From Micromussa lordhowensis (Eukaryota > Cnidaria > Anthozoa > Scleractinia > Lobophylliidae), in contig OZ026603.1 in assembly GCA_964020085.1 (NCBI GenBank), positions 24,122,873-24,186,872 on the forward strand: DNA of 64,000 nt, given 5' to 3'. The position numbers and the translations under genes were made by a program. This document shows positions 11,601 to 26,600 of the stretch, piece by piece; positions within the stretch are counted from its first letter, which is position 1; the number at the start of each line of letters is the position of its first letter. The notes under the pieces were generated by a model. It worked only from the letters and a program-made list of their open reading frames with translations, was not told where the DNA came from and searched no databases.

Positions 11601-14600
11601 GCGGAGGCCATCTAGAGGTAACAAACAAGTGACAAAATAGAACAAAAACAAGAAGTTATTGGGTGAACGCATTTCTAAGTGTTGTTAATTATAATGATTT
11701 AATTATTTTTGTCACCCTCCAGTAGCTTGCGTCTTTCAGAGCATTGCTTGACGAGAGCTGTTGTGTGATAAAACAAACAACTATTGCAGTCCGCAATGGA
11801 TTACAGAAACTAGACCACTGCAGAAAAAATGCGTGCAAGCCCCCTACCTGAATCCAGTATTCAGTTTTGTCAAAAGCTCAACCAGCGATGCAGCTTCTGG
11901 CCTGATTGAAAGATGAGCCTTGGAGGTCCGCTCAAGTTCCTTGAATAACAAACCAATAAATGAGCTCAATTACGTGCTCAAAGTACGTTGCGATATAGAA
12001 GCTTCCAGGCGTCATTATACCAATCTCGATCCCTTTGGTGAGCACAAGAAAATCGAGACTCCTGGGTAGGCCTTTCCACAAATATCCAGTAAAATCGCCT
12101 AACATATGGAAAATAACTACAGAGTTTGTGGTGTTTTTTTCCCAGAGCCTCGTGCTGAGGTCTATTGTGTTAGACTGAATTTGAATTTGGTCTATTACTC
12201 AGGCCAAAATGTTCAAAACTTCCTTACAGTAGTAAGAAATCAGGAAGACGATTTAGGCAATTCGATGTTACCAGCATCTATCATTTTGGAAAATTGCTGC
12301 TCTAGCGCTTTTAGTGATATAGAATACATTTTTCGAGTGGGAAATCACTGAACTGGATTGTTTCTTGCAAAGACCTTCAGGAGTATTATTTGAAGAAACA
12401 CAGGGCTAGGCCAAAAACTCTGAATGTTTCTAAATATCATTAAATTTTCTAACTATCTTAATACTCTCTAAATATCTAGGAAACTTCGAAATATCCCATA
12501 AAAATATCCGGATGTTTTTGGAAAGGCCTACCCCTGGGAGAAATAAGAAGGTGGCCGGCATAATAGTCGCAGCGGTTACTCTCTGTCGGCATGTGTAGAA
12601 GCCGTTATTGAACTTGAACGCATGCGCAAAATCAAACTGGTTTTTGATTCGTCAAGAGCGTACGTTCCTTCTCCGCCGAGAGCTATGGGAACGAGCTATG
12701 GGAACGAGATTGCCATTTCACCTGCTTGCATCGCTAGGTAACGCGAAATCTGATTCCAGCTTACTATAATTACAGGTACTGTGGTAGAATTCTACTAGAA
12801 TACTGATGCCATTGCATTAGCCTGATTCGCACTTCATGGCGTACCTTCACCTCGAGCGAGTGCTTCAGTTTTAGTCTGGCCATCTCTTGTTCCATCTTCT
12901 CGATCACACCTTGCGACTCTGCGTGTTTCAGAGCAGCCTTCGAAAAGAAAGACGTATATTAAAGCAAATGACTTTGGAAGTATATAGTTTTCCCTGACTT
13001 TTCTTCAAAATGCAAATTTTCCTTGACTCAAACTTTTCCCTGACCTGGAAGAATTTAACTTCCCCAGATAATTTCCTGACCTGTAGCAAAACTACGATGT
13101 GTGATTGAATGTCGTGAGCGGTGTTGCTAACCATTACTCATTATCCACCTGTTTGGGAAGGCAGATGACATTCCTTTTCTAAGACCTGGGAACTTGGTAC
13201 CAGAAAGTGTTCACTTATGGTAGGTTAAATATTTATTGACCTATGGGAGGCGTGGTGGCCTCATTGTTAGTGCGCTCCACTCCGGATCTAGCAGTTCAGG
13301 TTCGAGATCTGGCGGTGGACAGTGTGTTGTGTTCTTGGGCAAGACACTATACTCTCACGGTGCCTCTCTCCGCCCAGGTGTATAAATGGGTACCGGTGAA
13401 CTTAATGCTGGGGGAAACCCCGCGATGTACTAGCATCCCATCCAGGGAAGAGTAGAAATACTCCTAGTCGCTTCATGCTACAGAAACCGGGATAAGCTCT
13501 GGCCTGATGGGCCACTTGGCTCGTATGCAGACTTTTTGGCTGGGACCATCGTTAACTGTCTATTTAAGCAATTAAATTTCTTTGATTTCCAAAATGGGCG
13601 TTTATGGCCAATCATTGGTTTAAAATCGCACCTTTTCAAGCGCTTGCTCCATATGGTTAATCTGCTTTTTGCTTTCATCATTCTGTTCTCGGATCGCTCG
13701 CAGCTCAAGATCCTGCTGGTCTCGTTCAACGGTCAGTTGTTTTACCGTTCCCGACAAGTCGCTGCTTCTCCTCTCGTAATAGCGCGCGTCCTAAAACAAC
13801 AGAGGAACTTGTGAGAGAACTAAAGCTTAAAGGGCATTTGACACCCTTCTGCGCAAGTGCGGCAGTTTGATTTCTTATCCGACGGAACATATTTCAAAGT
13901 TGATATTTGTGAAAAAAATCCTTCTCCATCGACCTTGCGAGGCGTGTGAAAATAGTAATACCGCTATTGGAGGACTGTTTAGTCATCTATGAGAGATTTT
14001 AACGGCATATTTTGTGTTTTGAGTTGAATACCGTTGAGGATATCGCTATCCTCGAGAGGGGGTTTTCGAAGCGGCTAGGGACGAAAATTTCGACAGAAAA
14101 AAGAAATGGCAACGAAGAAAAGCATGATAGGAGGACGAACATCAGAAACTATATAGTGGCAGATGTGCATTGCAAGTTGGAAGAAAGTAAAGTGCAGGGG
14201 GCTTGTATTCAACGGACACGGCCTTCACACAACATAAACATGATAAATATTCTTTACAAACAAAAGGTCAAAAGCCAGTGGATAAAGAGATTTTCGAAAG
14301 GCACGTGAAATTAAACTCCAAGCTGACTCGCGGCGAATTCGTAGCGCGTGATAGTATTAGGATGTTTATTGGTTAAAAACAAATTGGTGTCAATCAAGAC
14401 CACACATGCGCTTTATCGTGACAATGGCCCTTTAAGTTAATGAAGCCTGACCTAATACGCACTGTTCAAACTTCGCGTTGTACGTAATGGTAATGGTTCC
14501 TACCTTGGAAGCAGTATTAAGGCTTTCTGTCAACCAATGGATTCTGCAAAACAAACAATAACAAGACATTATTCGCAAGCAGTCGAGGAAACAACGCTTG

Positions 14601-17600
14601 TAAGCGATAAAGCGTGACAGAGTCACGTAAATCGCGTTCGTAACTCTGATATTATAATTACATTCCTGACAACTTACTTGTTTTGCAACGCGTCTAATTC
14701 CCCACGTTTCGCGGTCACTTCCTGCTGCATGGCTCCAGCCACTCGAACAGCTGCAGAGTAAGGACAGTATCAGAAAAGCCTTTAGCCTTTCGCCAGTCCA
14801 GTCCGATTCAAAAAAAGGAGCATGTTTCCACTGGATATTCTACACAGTTTTTCTCTGATTAGCACGGCGAATATCATAGTCTAAGAGTTCGGATTTTGTT
14901 GCAAAGTTGACTCCTTTCAAAAGCAAGCAAAAACTACTACAATGACTGGAGAGCACGACAAGACTCTATTTGTGGTCTCATGTCCATAATCAGACATACA
15001 GTGGACCTTGCAGTAGCTGAGAACTTCACAACTGGAAGCAAGTTCACGACGTTATATGAACTTATATGTCATGCAGTTAACCTACTTTATTTTTTTCGCC
15101 CTCTCACATTTACACGCATGCAGGTATTAGGTAGTAAACGTTAATAGCTATAGAAAGGCAGGAGATCTTAGCATTTGCCCTGCTGGGCTTTTTTTTACAT
15201 TAGAATAGATGAATTGTTCTCCAATGTCGATGACATACCTTTGCCGCTCATGTCTCCCTTTGTCTTCAGTAATTTTCGGGTCAAAGCTAAATCCTGTTCA
15301 GAACCTTTCAAATCCAAGAAGAAACATTTGTAGAAAAAGCCAGTAAGATGTTGACTTACAGAATTTTCTCCAACTCCAGGAAACGCCAGTAATGAAGTAA
15401 ATCAGTGGCGGATCTAGGGGAGGGGCCCGGGGTAAAAAAAGACGAAATGACTGAAAGGAAAATGGCCGCCATGGCAAGTAAATCAAGACCGCCCCCCCCC
15501 CCCCCCCTTAGCTCAAGGTCTGGATCCGCCACTGTAAATGTATACACAACGACAACATCGAAACAAGACATCAGAGGGGTTAAACCAGAAACCAAAACAG
15601 GGAGATCGCGAATGGTTCTTAATTTTCTTCAAAGTCGTCGGGCATAATGCGGTAGTGCGAGCGGAAAATGACTACCTCCACTACTTTGTGGCTTGTCCTT
15701 TTGGTTTTTACTCAATGACCAGTATACGAGATAAAATAATTATACATACTTGCAGTCTACTTTAAAGCGGACAAGGATTATGACTCGAGAATATATTGAG
15801 ATAAAAGCCCCGTGCACACTATGCCCGAGAAATTTGAAAACGCAGCTTTATTTCTACGGTTAGGCCTACCGTCCACACTAATCCGTCACGAAAACGAAGC
15901 TTTTCGAAAACGCTCTTCAAACCAGAGGAATTTGAAAACGCCGGCTTTGCGTTTTAGTGAGAATGGAAAACATTTCGAAAACGGGGCTTTTCGAAAACGA
16001 AGACATCATCGGATGATGATAATCACGTGAGTTCTCTGCCCGAGTTTTCCTCAAACAAAGTGAAAACGCCTTTTTGAAATATCCCCGGCGTACTGTGGAC
16101 GCAACATGATGTATTTTATCTTTGGCTGCAGGCATGTACCAATCCATAATGCTAGCAACGGCGAGGACATTTGAAATAGTATTATAATTATTCATGATAC
16201 CTTTTAGTCGAGAGATCAATTTAGTGATCTCTTTCTCACGTTCTCCGTGTTTTCCTTCAACCAGAGAACTCAACGAGCTATTTTCGTCCTTCAACTTTGT
16301 CACCTCAATTTGCCGCAGCTTTAGCTCCGCCATGATGTTACGCCGATCTTCCATCATGGCGTCTAACTCTTCTTGTTTGATTTGTAAACTGTTTGATACA
16401 GAGTTTTTCTCTTCTTCCAGCTCCTTGACTCGCTTATCCTTGGCTCTCAGTTTCTTGGCCAAAATTTCACGATGACCTTTCATTTCTTCCACCTCGCCGA
16501 TTCTTTCCTCCAACGTTCGAATTAACTGCTCTCTCTCCCGTTGCAGTGAGTCACCCGTTTGGCTATTCCTCTCGAGAATTTCTGCCAGGTTAGTCCCTTG
16601 CGCTTGAAAACTAGCTATTGTCCTCTCCCTTTCATTAAGTTGAGTCTGAAGTTTTTCAACACAGTTCTCAGCTTCTACCAAGCCCTTTGATTTTAATTCT
16701 AAGGAATTTGTAAATTCTTCGACTTGCCTTCGCAAATTGGAAACGCTGTTGTGTGTTTTTTCAAGCTCCTCAGCTAAACGGATTTTCTCTTCTCTTATAA
16801 CATTCATTTCCTTAGTTCTCAGTTCCAAATCGTTTTTCATTTTGACATTTTCCTCTTGTTCTTTGGCTAATTCGAGTCTTTTATTTTCTAGATCCGCTGT
16901 CAAGGTCGAACTATTTTGATTTGACTTAGTAAGCTCCTTTAAGATTCCATCGAGCCGAGCATTTGCTCTCTCTCTTTCCTGATTCAGCGCCTTTTCCACT
17001 TCACTCTCCCTCAGTCGTGTACTCTCGACGCGTATGTCTTTTACAAGCATTTCCTTCTCTGCAACATTAGCTCTTAAATGGTTTGCTTCTTCGCTGTGCT
17101 TTTTCTGAAGAGTGACGAACTCTTTGCTCAGTTCTTCGTTCTTTTTCTCTGCTTCTTGCCGAAGTTTTTCCGTTGCGCTGAGCTTGTCGTTCAGCGCAAT
17201 AACATTTGCTTGCTCCTGTGAAACTCGGGCCAGTAAGTTTTGTTTCTCCTCTTTTACGACTTGAAGTTCGGCTGTCAATTCACGAACAGAAAGTTCCAGT
17301 TCTTTGGACTAAAAAAAAAAGAATCACTTTCAACGATCCTCGCAAGAGTTAAAATAAAATATTTGTTATTACGCTAGATTAAAAGCGACTGAGGTCCCGT
17401 CTAAACTACGCCGGCCGGAGGAATTAGAAAACGCAGCTTTATTTCCAAGGTTAGGCCTACCGTCCACACTAATCCGTCACGAAAATGAAGCTTTTTCGAA
17501 TACGCTCTTGAAACCGGAGCAATTTGAAAACGCCGGCTTTGCGATTTGGACGGAAAACATTTTGAAAACGTGGCTTTTCGAAAACGATGACATCACAATA

Positions 17601-20600
17601 ATAAGGTGATTTCCCAGCCCGAGTTTTCCTGAAACGCAAATTCAAAATGACCGGTGATTGTTGCGTTCCAAATTCCTTCGGCGGAAAACATTTGAAGCGT
17701 TTTCAGAGTGAAACCTCCGTTTTCAAATTTCTCCGGTGTAGTATAGACTGGGACCTGAATGATCCAGCAGCAGAAAAGTCTAGAAATGAGCGTGTTATCT
17801 GTTTTCATGTGATTGAAATGAGAGAACTGAGAGCCGAGAAACAAGATAATAAGGTTACCCACCTTAGTCTGAAATTGTACCGTGCTTTCGTTGCTTGATT
17901 TTTTTGTCTTTTCAAGCTCTAGCTCAAGCCATTTCACTTTGTCCTCCATAGCGGACACTTCTGTTTGGTGTTGCTCTCTGAGTAAATAACACATTTTTCA
18001 TTTAATTAGAAATAAAAACAAAAATGAAAAAAGGAAAGAAGGACAGCACATAAAATATTTCCCAACGACACGTAGCCGATTATGGCACACATTAACAAAT
18101 TCACCTTACATGTAATTCTGCTGTTAATAATCGTGTCTGCATGTAGAATATAGTTTACACCAAAGCCAGGTGAATTTCTTTTAAAATACCATTTAAGAGG
18201 CGATTAAAACCCCGTCCACAAAACGCCGTAGTAATTTGAAAACGCTGAAAACGCATCACTGAAAAATGTTTTTCGCCCACACTACGTTGGAGGAATTTGA
18301 AAACGCAACAAGCACGGATCATTTTGGATTTGCGTTTGACGAAAAGTCGGCCAGGCAAATCACATGATTATCGTGAGGCTGTCGTTTTCAAAAAGCTCTG
18401 ATTTTAAAATGTTCTCCGTCCAGACGAAAACAAAAAGCCGGCGTTTTAAAATTCCTCCGGTTCTCGGAAAGCTCTGTTTCCGTGACGGATTAGTGTGGCC
18501 AGTAGGCCTAACCGTAGAAATAAAGCTGCGTTTTCAAATTTCTCCGGCGGCGTAGTGCAGATGCTGTCTTAAGTGACACAGGAGAATGCGTTAATCAACA
18601 TAAAATGGGAACGCCACGGACCTGAGTTTGTCTGTTTCTTGTTGAAAAGTCTCCAGCTCTTTTTTAACAACTGTTATCTTGTTAGCTGAGGATTCTAACG
18701 CTTGGCTATGTTCCTCCTCCAACTTTGAGATCCTAAACAAAAGAAAACAACTAACTTCAATGGGAAGTGCAAGTCTACTTAAATGATTCTTCTAAATTTC
18801 CATTTCACATGAATTAACTAATGGCATTTTCTCACGTTGCAAGAACATTCCCTTACTTCGCCTTGTATTCTCTCTGCATTTCTTCTTGTTTGTTATCCGT
18901 TTGTTCTCTTGTGCTCTTAAGTTCTGCCTCAACCTGCCACAATCAGAATGTTGAAGGTTAAATTGCCAAATTGGAGACCATTTCAGAAAGCCTGTCATGG
19001 GAAAATCTAAAATCATAAAACTGAGCTATTATTTGAAAGTGAAGGGATGAGAAATTAAAGCTTCTTTGTTCATTTTAGCTCCGACTTAATGAGTAAGCAC
19101 ATACTTGTCATCTAACACCTAGCTGCTTACAATCAGTGTAAGTTACAAAATATTCGGCAACCAGGCCCTTTACCCCATTTAACTTTGACTGCAGTGTCTT
19201 CTTCTCATTATCATCTTCAAACAGACACTTTTGGAGGATTTCAATAAGCGCATCACCGATCTGAGTCACAGAAACATTGTTCTCCAGTGCACTAGTTACT
19301 AAGCTTGAACGAAATCTCTTCTTTTCTTCCTCAAGTGATATGCGCTTTATTTTGTCAAAGAAAGACTTGTGACCAGCTAAGTCTTGTTCGAGTTCCCTGA
19401 TGCTGGATTCCATGGAATTTAAGTCCTGAAATAAAACAAGAAAAAGTTCATTATATTAAAGGTTATGTACAGTATAAGCATTCCATGCTAGGCATTCGGC
19501 TCCAGTCCTTGTAGATGAGCGGCAGTGCGCAGAACTGTCTTTCTTTTGCCGTTTTTCGTGTTGGTCCCATAGCACCGAATACCTTGTATACATGTATGTA
19601 TATGAATGTTGTGCCGCGTAGCACTAAGAACACAAATGATGACACAGAGAATTAACTCTGAAGTGTAAATTTAAGTGCTAAATAAACCCGTGAATAACCC
19701 ACTGGGCGTTAGCCCTAGTAAAGGGAATCAGGGAACCACACGAGGTAAAGAAAAAAATCTTTTGACCTCGGTGGGAATCGAACCCACGACCTCCGGATTA
19801 GATCTACCGTTCCCTTGTGCCTCTGTCTCAAAACGAGTCTTCGTTTTGAAACAGAGACACAATGTAACTCGGAAATGGCCGATGATAGTCGAGTTCCTCA
19901 AGCAGCATGTGAACGCACTTACTGTACAAATTACCTTCGAGTAACCTTGCACTCTAGATATATGACTATGCATGTACATGTAAGTCTCCAAAGACGACAC
20001 AGCCAATAAAAATGCATCTAGATATGTTTCTTAATTAACTAGTCTTGAAAAGACCCGCCTCACAACAAGAAAAACAAGACTGTCAACTTTCTTTGAGTAC
20101 ATGTACGTGCATGACTGCTGAACATACCGTATCCTTTGTATCTATCATCTGCTGTTGTTTTCTCAGTCCAGCCTCCAGTTCATGAATTAGCTGTAGCTGA
20201 CCCGCGGCTTCATTTTCTCTGAACAATATATACAGTTCATAAAAGCAACAAAGCACATGTAGGTTAAATTAATTACTTTACTGCACTTTTCAATAACATG
20301 CGGACTCTAAAATTCAAAGCTCATCCGACAGTTTTAGAGTCTGTATGCTATTGAAAGGCGCATTAAAAAAAAAAACCAAAACAATTTACTGAATATCAAA
20401 TTTAGAGGTTCATTCAAAAATGATACAGGCAAGAAAGCCAGCTTTGAAAGACGTGTCATGCCTCAGTAGAAGACATTTTCGCAAGATGCGTTGGTTTCTA
20501 CGTACATTATACAATTTATTCCACCGGAGGTAGAATGGCTGTCATACCGGCTAAATGACGAAATTCCATGACTGTATCTCAGATGACAATGGCTTCTCAT

Positions 20601-23600
20601 TTACAAACACAATCTGATCTGATTAAACCATTTTTTAAATCAATTGCATTTCAAAAGTAATAGTAAATGAATTTCACGTTTGGTGCTTCAATCTCGGTCA
20701 CAAAGGTTTGAACACAAACTTACATGTATTTTTTTCTTTTTACAATGAACATTTTCCTTTTTACCTGAGAGCAAGGATGTGATCTCTTCCTGCAACAGTT
20801 TCTTTCAGACGATTTTCTAACTCACTGACCACGTCTCTGTAATATGCATCTTGCTTTGCACAAAGCTCGGTGGTCTGTTAACAGATACATGTGGAAACTG
20901 GTAAATATAGAGTTTGTAATATGTAATTTGTTTACCCACGGAGCACCAAGGAGTTCACAAGAACTCGTTCAGAAATGCCCGTGCATTCCAGGATCAGATT
21001 GGAATTTGGAAATGTTTGTTTTTGTGGAGAGGGGAAAACCAGAGTACCCGGAGAAAAACCTCTGGGAGCAGAGTAGAGAACCAAAAACAAACTCAACCCA
21101 CATATGACACCGGGTCCAGGAATCAAACCCGGGACACATCGGTGGGAGGCAAGCGCTCTCACCACTGTGCCACCCCAGCTCCCAAGATATCGAGGCTTTG
21201 AAAAATAAGAATTCCACTAACATAATTACCATTTTTAACTTTCTTTTCAAATCCTCCATCTGAGCATTGGATTCTCGAAGACCGAACTCTGTTCCAATGT
21301 TTCCAAATCCTAAAACCGGGTACCCAACAGTCCTGATTCCCAGACCTCCAGTTTGAAGAGGTCCACCACCGTGAGTGGAGCTAATACTGAGACTGAGGTG
21401 AGAAATTAGTCAGAGTCATCACTGGGTCAACTTAATTTCATTTAGACAGCACAAAGTATACTTTACACACGTGTTACAGGTACCCAATGTGAAGGAGCAC
21501 AAGCACCCTGCCAATTAACCTAGAGTGAGGTCTCTACAGGAAAATCTCAGACCAAGACCTTGTCGTATTGAATGAGTGATCGCAAGGTCAATATGGCAAG
21601 GCCATGGTTTCAGATTTTCCCATAAAGACCGAACATTCAAGGTCAATAAGTTGTTTATTACATGATTTTTTGCTTGGCTTTTGCAGGCCCATAATCAGCC
21701 AGTGGGCATTAAAGGGGAATAATACCCTAGTATTAGCCAATCATGTTACATGTATATCAGCTACAAACATCATATAATAAATGTCCATACTGTTAGATCA
21801 TTTTTGTATTCCCAGTATTGGACTGGATCTATTGTAGCTTGCAATGGATGCTCAACTGCAGGGGAAAATTAAAATTGGTGCAATTATGCTGAAAAGTATT
21901 ATGGGCAGTGTGTTCAATGCTGTTCGATTTAAGAGTTGAATTCACAGCACTTCAGTTGAAAAAAAGGAAAAGATATGAAATTATGCATTCATGTTATCTT
22001 CACCTATCGTACTGAAACACAGACACTGCAAACCTCAATGATGAAATGAAAACCACTCCAACCCCTACCATATTCTGACATCTGCATTGCTATCCATGGT
22101 TTTACACTTTGGGGTGACAACATTTCTTGAAACAGCTGTATTGTACTCAATACACAGTATACTGCACTAATTAAACAGCACATGTTGCACAGTATGTAAT
22201 GTATGAACTTACTGGTGACCAGAGGATTTAGTCCTGGCTGGGAAATCAGTTTGTTTGGAAATGCTAGAAAACATATCTTTCTCCTTGTGCTGTAACATAA
22301 GAATAACATCAGTAGTGTTGTATAATTACAGAACACACTGAAAACTAACTTACATGCTCTTGAAGTCAATGATTTTTTCACACAAGCACTAGGCTGTCAC
22401 TGAGGGTTGTCAACAGTGACAACTGTAATCCCTGAGTATGCTAGATGGACTCCTGTCATGACTGGCGAACTTGTTGCCTGTTGGTACAATTCACCAACAA
22501 AGCAACCAGTTTGTCACTAGTGATGATCAAAGCAATGGGTGTTCAATGGAAGTCTTGACCCATGACTACCATTGCAACCATGCTGCAGGTACTCAATTTA
22601 AGGTAATTCCTTAGTATTGCATTGCGCATCCCTACTGCGCATGATTTTCGCGTCATTTTTTTTTAAAAATAGCATGCGCACACAAGTGCATGCCTGTACA
22701 AAACCTAAGAGATTTCCCTCAAACAAAGCTCGATAGCGAAATATGTGCTCCTTTTCTATTAAACGAGCTCGGTGACCCCCAATTTTTTGTTTTGGTATTT
22801 GCTAAGAATACTGTAGTCTAATAAAGAACATATTTGAAGAAATAAAAAAGTTTGATGGTAGAACATGATTTTTTTGGCAAAATAGTTCCATACTGGGTGT
22901 ATTTTGACCAACACGAGGACTTCAATCTAACCACGTAACTGTCCAAAAAAATGCAATATTCCCGCAACCAGGCAATCAAAAATGGCTTAAATGAAGCAAT
23001 ACTACTTATGTGGAAATAAGATGCTTTACTTTCAAGATAAAATTTTGTGCCTTTCAAGTAATCGTTCTGTATGATGATTCAAATTTTTAATGCGCAACCA
23101 GAAAAAAAAACCTATTTTAAGAGCCTGCCGACACGTAAACAACCACGGTGACCCCATTTTAACTATGCCATTTTAACTATGCCAAGTTTCAAAAAAAGTT
23201 TGATACTAGAACAATTTCAAGGGAATCACCTTTAGTTAAGAGACACCTACAAATACACTGTACTTATAATTGTGATGAACAAACAATGCAATGAAGTCCT
23301 ACTGAGAAGCAAGCAATTCCTATTGATAGAAAGGCTTGAATTCCATTGTGTTGACTATTGTATTTTATTAAAAACTGGGTCATGGATAATAGAATTCAAC
23401 AGTTTTCATTGGCTTAGCCATCATAGTATATGAGCAATTATAGCATGTTCTACAAATATCGTTAGCAATTATGCATACATGTAAGTGTTTGTGGCATTTT
23501 TAGTTTAATTTAATTTTTTCTTTATTTTGGGGGCGTTATCATTAAAACAATTATACCACTCACGCTTATTGGATATCTATCATCTCATACCCAATGCATG

Positions 23601-26600
23601 ATCATGAAATAATTGTTAAATATTTTCCAGACCACATGAATTTCTTTGCCTGGTCATTTTCAACCCTGAGGTCAAAATTAACTTACTTCCATGTTTTCAA
23701 GATCGACTCTGAGCTGGTCAACCTCACTGGCCTTTGATATCAGGTGTCCTTGAAGATCTTTGATGGCCCCAGACTACAATGTATGAGATGAATGGATACA
23801 GAAAATCATTTCTCTGATACAAATAAACTTTGAAGTTTCTGTAAACTACATTACAAAACAGCCCCAAGAAAACACGCAATTTGACTGGTTAAAAGTCATG
23901 TTTCTATAACTTGATAGAAACATAGAACTACATGTACACGTAGCATGAGCTGTTGACATACAGTACCGCTCAAAAGTAAGTTACCACCTCTCGTTTCTGA
24001 CGTCTCGCGAGACGAGAGTCTCATCTTGAGAGACGAGAGACTCGTCTCGCGAGAACCACTGAAGCATATATTTTGGAATACATTACAAGCAATTGGCTTG
24101 CGAGAAAATGATTTATTTCTTGCGACGGGTTTGCCGCAATGTATGCTTCGTGAAATTCCTGCTAATACGGCGTGAAGAGGCTTTAATTGAAACTTGCTTC
24201 GCTGGTTTCAACACTGTCATTGCAAACGAAAAACTTTAGTGGACTGGGGTTATGAAGAAATGAAGTTAAATGTGTGAGGAAACGAACGCAAAGACGTTAG
24301 TGAATTATTGGAACATAGCATCGCACCAGTCGGTGAAATGTTTTTTAGCATGTTGAATTGCCATGTTACATCCGTGCGAATGAACTGAAACGAAACTTGT
24401 TTTGCAAGATCGGTACTATCGCCAGAATTCATCGACTCTGAGCTGGTCAACCTCACTGGCCTTTGATATCAGGTGTCCTTGAAGATCTTTGATGGCCCCA
24501 GACTACAATGTATGAGATGAATGGATACAGAAAATCATTTCTCTGATACAAATAAACTTTGAAGTTTCTGTAAACTACATTACAAAACAGCCTCAAGAAA
24601 ACATGCAATTTGACTGGTTAAAAATCATGTTTCTATAACTTGATAGAAATATACATGTAGAACTACATGTACAGTTTTAGCATGAGCTGTTGACATACAT
24701 TGTACATGTAATGATGGGGCAAGAAGGAAAATATACCTTTTTGACGATAAAGTAAACAATTTTCTTTTTTTAGTGCAGTATTTTCTAAAAGAAATACATG
24801 TACCTGTAGAAATCATGTTCTCTGTGTTTCTATCGAGTTATAGAAACATTATTTTGTGAAAGTTTGGGAGAAAACTCACATGCCGGCTCGTGTTTCTAGA
24901 ACACAACAGAAACATGTACATGTTTTCTACTTCTTAAATAAAATTACTGACAGAAACTATAAAAATAACTAAGTTTAAGATAAATGGATGTTATCACTTC
25001 ATTACGTACAAACACTTTATCCACTTGTCGACCAACTTGATTTCTTATCACACTGTCAAGGTCTTCAGGTGCTCTTTCAATTCCAGCAGGAGTGGCCAGC
25101 CTTTGAGTAGCTGCTTAAAACAAAAGGAGGGCAAGCTGGGTTTTAAATCCTTTTCAAGCCCTGAAATGAAATGGCTTGCAGATCTATACATTATGGTGTG
25201 TCCACTTTGTGAAAAAAATTAAGTATCAATACAATATCAAGGAGAGAGGTGAGGAGGATAAAAATGTTAGTAGTTACAGTGCAGAAACACTCTCCTAACA
25301 ATCATGCATACATGTAAGACAGTGGACATAAACTAGCATTATTATTAAACTAATTGGCATTTGCTAAATCTTTAAAAAGAGGTAAGATTAATATTTTAGG
25401 ATCATAAGGGAGGAAATAATTTTTTTGGACCTCAAAATGTTAAATGTATAAACTAGTTAAGCTCATATTATGGTGTTACATGTATGACCAAAAAAGGCCT
25501 CTGGTGACAAAGGCACTATTCAAACAGAAGAAACAATAATATTATTACCAAAACCACTGGCTTTCAACAGAATACCCACTGGAGCTCCAGGTGGGTGCTG
25601 GGTCCTATTAAAAGCACTACCTAGTAACAGACTCTATTCTAAGCTGGTTGAACAAGATGTCATAACTGACAAACCATGTGTAACAGTTCTAAAAAAAGTC
25701 TCAACCTGCAACCTCACGACTGACTTAATTAACGTCTTCAGGTGTACATGTACATGTATGTACAGTAAGTCAACGTGAATGCTGAAATTTCTTGTTTGTG
25801 ACATACATTTGAGCTTGATGTGATGTATATGCGAAATAATCCATATATGAACTGGGGCTGTAGATGAAAGTGAAGAATGATCATCGCAGTATACATGTAT
25901 TTTCCAATTTAAGCAAACGGAAAGAAGAAGTGATTGCTTAAATTGGAAAATATACTGCGATGATCATACTTCACTTTCATCTACGTACAACCACAGTTCA
26001 TATATGGATTATTTCGTATACATGTATATGTTGCAGGTCAAAATGAAATTCACGTTAAATTGATTTTAACCTAGTTTAATTCTCAATTTCCTTTGTCCTC
26101 TAACCCTAATTATTCATGATCCATGAATAATCAGGGTTAAGAACAAGGGAATTTCATTTTAACCTAAATTTCATTTTGACCTGCAGCATATACATTACAT
26201 CATTTCATTCCTCACGGGAAGATATGAACTCAATAAGTTGATCTCTCTCTCAATGTGTGGCTTCATAGCTCAGTTGTAGAGCATCACACCGGTATCGCGG
26301 AGATCACAGGTTCGAATCCCGTTGAAGCCCTGATTCTTTTTTTCAGGTTTCTTCTTTCCGATTGCTTAAATTGGAAAATATACTGCAATGATCATTCTTC
26401 ACTTTTATACATTTGAGCTTATAAATTATCCTATGAGAACTCATCGATCTAACAAAACGCATAATAAAAATTATAATAACAAACAAGTAATAATAATAAA
26501 AAAAATAATACATGTATTTTAAGAGGCCTCCAATCACCCAAAGGTGGTTAATTCAGGAGGTTCCTCTAGAAAAAAAAAGATATAAATAGCTAAAAATAGC

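Noticed and set aside
14012..14308. 98-codon frame in intron 15 of CCDC158
   Set aside because: It lies inside a terminal-inverted-repeat element and has no domain or splice support.
15405..15647. Open frames on both strands through a C/G homopolymer
   Set aside because: They cross a MITE with clear ends and duplications, and proline or glycine runs come from the C tract.
15917..16200. C-terminal extension of CCDC158 exon 12
   Set aside because: The extension lies beyond a good donor and reads through a MITE. Splicing to 15304 restores the coiled-coil pattern.
26259..26329. tRNA gene
   Set aside because: The anticodon arm does not pair properly and the sequence runs straight into a SINE tail. 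Heads at 59819-59890, 58735-58808 and those of SINE family 1 are rejected for the same reason.
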